45,961 nucleotides of DNA from an uncultured Lachnospiraceae bacterium (GTDB taxonomy: Bacteria; Bacillota; Clostridia; Lachnospirales; Lachnospiraceae): positions 1,734 through 47,694 of the forward strand of contig CAJTTU010000018.1 in assembly GCA_910579325.1 (NCBI GenBank). Direction: 5' to 3'. The notes under the pieces are model-generated. The model made no database searches. It was given only the letters and a program-made list of their open reading frames with translations, and was not told where the DNA came from. Below, one piece after another: positions 40,519 through 45,961 of this stretch; within the stretch, counting starts at the first letter, position 1; each line of letters begins with the position of its first letter. The position numbers and the translations under genes are program-made.

Positions 40519-41370
40519 TTACGCCTGTTTCTTCACCACCGGAATCCACACCTCATATTTTGCGTTCTGCGGGTCGGGATTTAGATAGACCTCCACATCG
40601 GCGGCGTCGCCGTACTCGTATCCGGAGGTAGGCAGCCATTCGGTTACGATGCGCCGTTCCAGCTCCTGGATGGACTCGTTGGTGCCCTCTCCCGGGAAAA
40701 CCGCCCAGGTCGCCGCAGGGATAGTGTATTCCTCAAGGCCGTCCGCTACCTGGGAGGTGGCGACGGAGATATAATACCGCCAAGGCTCCCGGTCGTTGCA
40801 GACGCTGACGCCCAGCACACCCATGGGCTGCGTGTCCATCATGCCGATCAGCCGCTGCAAGGTTCCGTCCATGGATATTTCCTGCCACTTCGGGGGAATG
40901 ACCGTAAAATTTTTTTCAATTTCCTGATACAGCGGCACCGACACCCCCACAATCCGGAACGCCTCCTTCGTCTCGATTCGATAATTCATCTCTTCTACTC
41001 CTTTGACCGTGATCTTAAATGTAATGGCCGGAAAAGATTTTACCGCTACACCCCCGCTCCGCACGGCAGAGGGGGCGATTCCGTGAACGGACTGAAAGGC
41101 TCTGTTAAAAGCGGTGGGGGAGCTGTACCCGTATTTGCCTGCCACATCAATAATCTTCATATCCTTTCCCTGCAAATCCACGGCCGCAAGAGACATCTTT
41201 CTCCTGCGGATATATTCGGACAGGGTAACGCCCGCCATATACGTGAACATCCGCTGAAAATGATAGGAAGAACAGCAGGCGATCCGCCCTAACTGCTCAT
41301 AATCGATCCCGTCCAGCAAATGCTCCTCCATATAACCGATCGCCTCATTCAACCGTTCAATCCATTCCAT
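40519..41370 (-). CDS. AraC family regulator with GyrI-like effector domain
   Basis: The 283-residue protein has an N-terminal AraC double HTH (residues 1-105: LGRIACCSSYHFQRMFTYMAGVTLSEYIRRRKMS and KYGYSSPTAFNRAFQSVHG). A GyrI-like small-molecule-binding domain follows (residues 125-283: YRIETKEAFRIVGVSVPL, GVLGVSVCN, AATWAVFPGEGTNESIQELERRIVTEWLPTSGYEYGDAADVEVYLNPDP). This is the Rob/SoxS-like architecture of multidrug-responsive activators. The start at 41370 follows AGGAGGATTTTACAGG. A tandem repeat upstream may be its own site. Confidence 0.88.
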   Translation of the reverse strand: MEWIERLNEAIGYMEEHLLDGIDYEQLGRIACCSSYHFQRMFTYMAGVTLSEYIRRRKMSLAAVDLQGKDMKIIDVAGKYGYSSPTAFNRAFQSVHGIAPSAVRSGGVAVKSFPAITFKITVKGVEEMNYRIETKEAFRIVGVSVPLYQEIEKNFTVIPPKWQEISMDGTLQRLIGMMDTQPMGVLGVSVCNDREPWRYYISVATSQVADGLEEYTIPAATWAVFPGEGTNESIQELERRIVTEWLPTSGYEYGDAADVEVYLNPDPQNAKYEVWIPVVKKQA

Positions 41371-41414
41371 CCTGTAAAATCCTCCTGACAGGTGACATAC
41401 TCCCAAAATCGCTC

Positions 41415-41438
41415 CATATCCGATTTCATATCCGATTT
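41415..41438. repeat. Exact tandem repeat CATATCCGATTT x2
   Basis: Two exact 12-bp units (41415-41426 and 41427-41438) lie 45-70 bases upstream of the AraC-type start, consistent with an activator binding site. Confidence 0.5.
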
Positions 41439-41561
41439 TCAGCCGCGCAGGCAACTGCCGCGAGAAAGCAGATACCGTGAGATTCCGGAAGCACACCGTC
41501 AGTATACACGATCCTTCCGCTGTTGTCCTCTCCGTATGATAACCAAAAAAGAGAGGAACGA

Positions 41562-43148
41562 TTACAGATTTGCGAACACGTCCATCTGCCGCTTAAGCTC
41601 GCCCACAATCTCCTGGTTCGTATCCATGCGGGCAGTAATGCCGGCCATATCCTCCACCAGGCTGTGAGCGCTGCCGGCCATGCCGTTAATGCCCGATGCC
41701 GCGCCGTCGATGGCGGCGGAAATGCTGCCGATGGAACTGGCAATCTCCGTCATCGCATTCCGGAGCCGGTCTGTCCTGCTGTTAAAGGCATCCATGGAAT
41801 GCTCCACATAGGCGGCATCGTCATGGTACTGCTTCCCGGCCCGGACAGACTGCTCAAACTGGGTCAGAATCGCCTGGCCCAGATAATCCACCAGCTCTTG
41901 GGCGCTGTCGGCAAGATACCCTACCGCGCCGGTGACTACGCCGCTGACCTCCTGGATATGGTTGGCCGTCTCGGCACAGGAGTCGGCTAAACGGCGGATC
42001 TCCTGGGCCACCACCGCAAATCCCTTTCCGGCCTCCCCGGCTCTTGTGGCCTCTATGGAAGCATTGATGGCGATCAGATCCGTGGAAGAGGAAATCGAGA
42101 GAATATCCTTGGTCAGAATGCCGATCTGATCCACGCTCCGGCTCTTTTCAATCGCCTCGTTCAGGACAGCCATAATCTCTTCCGTCTTTCTGTGGACAAT
42201 TTCCTTATTTTCCCTGGCAGACCGCTCCATCTCCTCCGCCCGCTCCCGCATTTTAACGGAATAACCGGTGATCTCGGCACACTCCTCCGCCATCTCATTG
42301 GCGTCGTTCTGGGTGCCGGAGGCGCTGGAGGTGATGGCGGCGGCATTGCCGGCCACCTCTTCCACGGCTGCGGACAGCTGCCCGGACAGGGCGGAGAGCG
42401 CCTGGACGCTGGCGCCGGAGGTTCGGGTTCTTCCTCGCACCTCGCTTACCACGCCGCTGATCCGCCGGGAGCTGTCCTGTAACATGCCCATAGCGTCCTT
42501 AATCGGCGCAATCACATATTTCCGAATGATGCGGAAAGCCGCCAGCACCAGAAGAACGCCGGCTGCCAGCGTAACCGCGCTGATCACCAGCGATGTGAGA
42601 TAGACCACGGACAGCCTGTTTTTCGCCTTTTCCGCCTGGGCGCTGACCGAAGCGGAAAGGATGTCGATCTGCGCCTCTGCCCCGCCGCCTTTTTCCGCCA
42701 CCTCTCCGTTTGCCATAGCGTAGGCTTCCTGGGTTTTGCTGTCGGCGCTGGCACAGACCAGGCCCACCAGCGCATGCTTCAATGCTTCATATTCTTCCGT
42801 CAGAGCCTGATATGTTCCCATGTCCTGTTCGGACACAAAGCTTTCATATTCCGCCAGCTTTTCATCCAGCGCCGCTTCCTCCGTCTTGATATCCTGCACC
42901 AGCTTAATCATGGAGGCATGATCAGCAGCCACAATATGGGACAGAGCCAGACGGTGGATTTCCATAATGGAGCGGCGGATTTCCTCCAGCCGGGTTTCGC
43001 TGACCATGTATTCTTCCACGATCCTCCGGGCGCTGCCGTTGACATTGTTAATGCTGAACACCGCCAGGATGTTAGACAACAGCGTTACCAGCCCCAACAG
43101 GATGATGGGCAGGATCAGACGCTGCTGCAACGTGAGCTTGCCTTTCAT
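41562..43148 (-). CDS. Methyl-accepting chemotaxis protein
   Basis: The 528-residue protein has a membrane helix at residues 10-35 and an extracytoplasmic four-helix-bundle sensor (residues 36-195). A second membrane helix (SVVYLTSLVISAVTLAAGVLLVLAAF), a HAMP-like linker and a signalling domain follow, with the hairpin tip SSSTDLIAINASIEATRAGEAGKGFAVVAQEIRRLADS. The tip matches the MCP consensus (normally EIASITNLLSLNASIEAARAGE) with Asp in place of Asn-Leu. The gene is twelve bases downstream of a solute-binding lipoprotein gene, so the two probably form a ligand-relay sensor. Confidence 0.9.
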   Translation of the reverse strand: MKGKLTLQQRLILPIILLGLVTLLSNILAVFSINNVNGSARRIVEEYMVSETRLEEIRRSIMEIHRLALSHIVAADHASMIKLVQDIKTEEAALDEKLAEYESFVSEQDMGTYQALTEEYEALKHALVGLVCASADSKTQEAYAMANGEVAEKGGGAEAQIDILSASVSAQAEKAKNRLSVVYLTSLVISAVTLAAGVLLVLAAFRIIRKYVIAPIKDAMGMLQDSSRRISGVVSEVRGRTRTSGASVQALSALSGQLSAAVEEVAGNAAAITSSASGTQNDANEMAEECAEITGYSVKMRERAEEMERSARENKEIVHRKTEEIMAVLNEAIEKSRSVDQIGILTKDILSISSSTDLIAINASIEATRAGEAGKGFAVVAQEIRRLADSCAETANHIQEVSGVVTGAVGYLADSAQELVDYLGQAILTQFEQSVRAGKQYHDDAAYVEHSMDAFNSRTDRLRNAMTEIASSIGSISAAIDGAASGINGMAGSAHSLVEDMAGITARMDTNQEIVGELKRQMDVFANL

Positions 43149-43160
43149 AATCGATTCCTC

Positions 43161-44417
43161 CTATCTGGCCGTAACGCCCTCCACCAACTGATCCAGCTGC
43201 TCCTGCAGCGGGACGCCGTCAGGGTTTCCCTCCGCCATGGCAGTGGCAAAGGCCGTCACCGGTTCCCAGAACTTTCCGCCCACCCGCTGGAGGTGGGAAA
43301 ACTCCGACTGCTCCAAAAGAGCCCGGATCGCCGGCGCATCCTGGACTTCGGGGGAATTTGCCGCATTGATATTGGAAGGCCCCTGGCCCCGCATGGCAAA
43401 ACGGAGCGCCTGATTTTCCTCGTTTGTAATCCATTCCGCCAGCCGCACCGCCCACGTATAATGCTCCGAGTAGGCATTGACGCCGATCAGCTTGCAGCCG
43501 GAAAAGGAGGCCATCTGCACCTGCTGCCCTGCGCAGTGATAGGAAGGAAGCCGGGCTGCCCCGGTATCCTCTCCCCAGGCTTCCTCCACCGCCACCGCGT
43601 TCCAGACGCCGCTGACGCCGGCGATCACGGTTCCGTCCTGAACGCCCGCCAGAAAATCCGTGTCCGTCCGGTTTGAAAATCCGGGGCTTTTCGCCATCGA
43701 CAGCATGGCCTCTGCCACATCCGTGCCGCAGATCGGGCCTTCAGCGCTGTTCCAGGTACAGTAATTGGTAAGGCCGTCCGCATTCAGCCCCACCTCCATA
43801 CCGGTATTTCCGAAAAAGGCATAGACATACCAGGCCGACGACCAGTCCATGGCCACCAGCTTCCCGGCCTCTGCCGCAACCTCCAGCATCCGCTCAAAGC
43901 TTTTGATATCGTCCTCGGAAAAGTAGGCTTTATTATAATAGAGGAAATAGCCGTTATCCGCCGTCAGGGGATAGGCATAGAGGGTATCGCCCACCGAAGC
44001 GGCCTCCACGGCCGCAGGCAGATTTGCGCTGCGGATACTGTCGGCATTTTCCACCGGTTCCAGCACCCCGGCCGCCGCCAAAGGAGCCGCCTGGTCGTCG
44101 GCAAAGGCAAACACATCCGCGCCCGCCTCCAAATCGCCAAGCAACGCATCCTTGCAGCTTGACTCGCTCTGGGGATAATATGTAATCCGGAAACTTGCCT
44201 GATCGGCATAATGGGACTGAAAAGATGTGAGAATCTCCTTAAGAAGCGCCTCGTCCTCCTCGGCGCCCCAGACCGTCAGCTCCACATTCTCCTCATAGAC
44301 AGGTTCTGTCCCTTCGGTTTCCTCCGGCCGTCCTTCCTTCCTTTTACAGGCAGTCAGAGAAAAAACCAGGCATATGGACAGAAACAGGAAAAAAGTCGTT
44401 CGTTTTTTTCTCTTCAT
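43161..44417 (-). CDS. Extracellular solute-binding lipoprotein (family 1)
   Basis: The 418-residue protein has a basic N-terminus, a hydrophobic signal and a lipobox LTAC with Cys24 as the anchor. The mature part follows the MalE/family 1 layout: LTVWGAEEDEALLKEILTSFQ, ADVFAFADDQAAPLAAAGVLEPV, YAYPLTADNGYFLYYNKAYF and GVSGVWNAVAVEEAWG. It looks like a carbohydrate-binding protein, but no ABC permease or ATPase is next to it. It is transcribed with a chemoreceptor gene from a consensus promoter, so a sensory role is likelier than transport. Confidence 0.85.
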   Translation of the reverse strand: MKRKKRTTFFLFLSICLVFSLTACKRKEGRPEETEGTEPVYEENVELTVWGAEEDEALLKEILTSFQSHYADQASFRITYYPQSESSCKDALLGDLEAGADVFAFADDQAAPLAAAGVLEPVENADSIRSANLPAAVEAASVGDTLYAYPLTADNGYFLYYNKAYFSEDDIKSFERMLEVAAEAGKLVAMDWSSAWYVYAFFGNTGMEVGLNADGLTNYCTWNSAEGPICGTDVAEAMLSMAKSPGFSNRTDTDFLAGVQDGTVIAGVSGVWNAVAVEEAWGEDTGAARLPSYHCAGQQVQMASFSGCKLIGVNAYSEHYTWAVRLAEWITNEENQALRFAMRGQGPSNINAANSPEVQDAPAIRALLEQSEFSHLQRVGGKFWEPVTAFATAMAEGNPDGVPLQEQLDQLVEGVTAR

Positions 44418-44459
44418 GGCATCATATCTCTCTGGTTTTTGTATTTTTTATGCGAGTAT

Positions 44460-44488
44460 AGTATAGCATTTTTCCAATTTTCTGTCAA
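44460..44488 (-). promoter_or_regulatory. Promoter of the binding protein-chemoreceptor operon
   Basis: On the minus strand TTGACA (44483-44488) and TATACT (44460-44465) have a 17-base spacer, 43 bases before the lipoprotein start codon. Confidence 0.75.
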
Positions 44489-44671
44489 ATGCAGGATCGA
44501 CTTCGCCGAAAAGCTCAGGGCTGTTAATAACATAGTTTCTTCCGGCTCTCCGCTCAATATCGGCTACGATTACAGGCTCCTTTCTTCTGGCGCCCCTGTT
44601 ACCATCAGAGATAGATTGTCAAGTATGTTTGTAAAGTTATTACAAGCTTTTTATGAAACACAAAAATTACC

Positions 44672-45454
44672 TCAGGCTTCCACCTCCGGCAGTCCAAAAT
44701 AATATAGAAAAACATCCTCCAAACCTGCGGCAACCTTTTCGGCATTCTCTGCCGGTTTCTTTTCTGCCAATAATCGAATACGCAGTCTATCACCGATTCT
44801 TTGTATATTACTGATTTGAAAGTAATCAAAATCGGTGAGTTTTTGCTCCGCAGACAATGTCAGCTCCCACACCTTTCCATATAAGTCTCCCGTCAGTCTT
44901 TCCGGCGTATTCTGTTTGATAAGCATTCCCTCTTTCAAAATCAGCACTTCATTTGCAATAGCCTCCACATCAGGAACAATATGCGTAGCCAAAAGAACAA
45001 CTCGGTTTTCAGCAAATTGGCTAATCAGATTCCGAAAACGGATTCGCTCCTGTGGGTCAAGGCCAGCAGTCGGTTCATCTAAAATCAACAATTGGGGTTC
45101 GCCCAACAAAGCCTGCACTATGCCAACTCGCTGCCTCATACCGCCCGATAATGCACCTATTTTCAATTCCTCAGCATCAGACAAATTAACTGCTTCCAAA
45201 AGCTGCTTCATACGCTTTCTACCCTCTTTCACCGGAATATCTTTCAAAGCACACATATATGCCAAAAAGTCTTTGACAGAAAAGTCCGGATAAAACTGCG
45301 GATACTGAGGCAGATATCCAATTTCTTTTAAATAGGCTTTTCCAAGTTTTTGAATATTGACCCCATCAGCAAAAATTTCCCCCTGGGTGCTTTGCAAAAT
45401 ACCGACCATTATGTTAATAAGAGTTGTTTTTCCTGCTCCATTCGGGGCAAGTAT
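44672..45454 (-). pseudogene. ABC transporter ATPase, N-terminus lost to an insertion
   Basis: The frame has the P-loop APNGAGKTTL just after a TAA (45455-45457), then LSGGMRQRVGIVQALLG, LLILDEPTAGLDP and a switch His in VVLLATHIVPD. It is a BcrA/CcmA-type exporter ATPase whose first ~30 residues are missing. The first internal ATG (45409) lies after the P-loop, so any product would be inactive. The break coincides with the start of the mobile-element DNA at about 45455. Confidence 0.8.
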
Positions 45455-45538
45455 TTATAGACAACCACCGCAACACCGCATAAAACAAGGCTTTTTAGAA
45501 ACACGAAAACTAAACACGAAGCCCTATAACCACATGGT

Positions 45539-45570
45539 AAACGCCTTTTCCACACGGAACGGGCGTTTTT
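45539..45570 (+). terminator. Hairpin before the replication-type gene
   Basis: AAACGCC (45539-45545) pairs with GGCGTTT (45562-45568) and is followed by TT, a terminator/attenuator-like structure 33 bases before the next start codon. Confidence 0.5.
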
Positions 45571-45602
45571 CATTGTCCGGGTAGACGAAAGGAGCTGATA
45601 AC

Positions 45603-45961
45603 GTGGCAGTATTCCGGGTAGAGAAAAACAGGGGCTACACGGTCATGTCAAACCACCACCTACGCAACCCCGACTTGACCCTAAAGGCTAAAGGGCTGCT
45701 TTCTCAAATGCTGTCCCTGCCGGAAAATTGGGACTACACCCTAAAGGGCTTATCCAGTATCAACAAAGAAAGCATTGACGCTATCCGTACCGCCGTATGG
45801 GAACTGGAAAAAGCCGGGTATATCACACGCAGGCAGGGACGGGACGACAAGGGCAAAATGACCGCCATTGAGTACACCATTTATGAGCAGCCACAGCCGC
45901 CGCAGTTGGAAAATCCAACCACGGACAGCCCGGTGTTGGAAAATCCAATGTCGGATAACCC
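45603..45961 (+). CDS. Helix-turn-helix replication/mobilisation protein of an ICE (partial)
   Basis: The gene starts with GTG after AAAGGAGCTGATAAC and is open to the window edge (119 codons). The N-terminus (AVFRVEKNRGYTVMSNHHLR, LKAKGLLSQMLSLPENWDYT) is a winged helix of the replication-initiator type carried by conjugative transposons such as Tn1549. A Pro/Gln/Asn-rich linker follows. Confidence 0.7.
   Translation, partial: MAVFRVEKNRGYTVMSNHHLRNPDLTLKAKGLLSQMLSLPENWDYTLKGLSSINKESIDAIRTAVWELEKAGYITRRQGRDDKGKMTAIEYTIYEQPQPPQLENPTTDSPVLENPMSDN

Larger units (their letters stand above)
45455..45961 (+). mobile_element. End of an integrative conjugative element (Tn1549-like, partial)
   Basis: From about 45455 the sequence changes from the exporter ATPase to a short leader, a hairpin and a replication-initiator-type gene (45603 onwards). 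In my knowledge this order opens Tn1549/CTn-type elements of Clostridia. The element runs out of the window, so its far end and target repeat cannot be seen. Confidence 0.6.

Noticed and set aside
44489..44671. Possible decayed coding stretch on the minus strand (contains PVIVADIERRAGRNYVI)
   Set aside because: About 55 codons bounded by stops without a start codon. No family was recognised, so it is not called as a gene.

Overview
The window looks like a chromosomal segment of a Clostridia/Lachnospiraceae-type gut anaerobe. The evidence is the mid-to-high GC coding sequence, strong AGGAGG ribosome sites, a BlaI/BlaR1 pair, a ChvE-type sugar transporter, a DUF4867 gene, and a 1,2-propanediol-type bacterial microcompartment (BMC) locus with Firmicutes-specific members (EutJ-like ATPase, flavoprotein). 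No rRNA, tRNA or CRISPR array was seen.

Layout. 1-2.9 kb: a BlaR1-type metalloprotease sensor (cut by the window edge), its BlaI repressor with twin operators, and decayed remnants (an unidentified gene tail and a TetR/DUF2871 chimera). 3-13.3 kb: a sugar locus on the minus strand, with a ChvE-type binding protein, ATPase, permease, xylulokinase-type kinase, small membrane protein, DUF4867 protein and FucI-family isomerase. A divergent ROK repressor has a plausible palindromic operator at the transporter start site. 13.3-18.9 kb: PNPOx-like flavoprotein, RelB/YoeB-type toxin-antitoxin pair, broken PHP gene, two-gene ABC exporter, DUF2200 protein and a CorA-like membrane protein.

19-36 kb: one long minus-strand pdu-type operon, in transcription order pduA-B-C-D-E-G-H-K-J-L-eutJ-flavoprotein-N-O-P-S-(unknown membrane protein)-T-U-V. 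All catalytic residues of the B12-dependent diol dehydratase are intact at the numbering of the Klebsiella enzyme. PduG/H reactivates it, PduO and PduS service the cofactor, PduP and PduL convert the aldehyde to acyl-CoA and acyl-phosphate, and seven shell proteins plus the PduN vertex build the compartment. PduQ, PduW, PduX and PduM are not present. Just upstream lies a PocR-domain sensor with a degenerate kinase core and an AraC-type response regulator, the likely switch for the operon. 38.8-40 kb is a scar: an AAA-ATPase pseudogene fused to an inverted, truncated second copy of DUF2200. 40.5-44.4 kb: AraC/GyrI-like regulator and a chemoreceptor paired with a solute-binding lipoprotein. At 45.45 kb an ABC-transporter ATPase gene is cut by DNA that looks like one end of a Tn1549-type integrative conjugative element.

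The most unusual signal is non-coding. Three copies of a 150-200 bp structured element sit inside operons (xylG/xylH-like gap, pduP/pduS gap, pduL/eutJ gap), and their stems show paired compensatory base changes. Two copies carry a homologous extra hairpin at different positions. A fourth, unrelated multi-hairpin structure lies between pduN and the flavoprotein gene, and a separate family of small CAAAA/TTTTG palindromes occurs at three loci.
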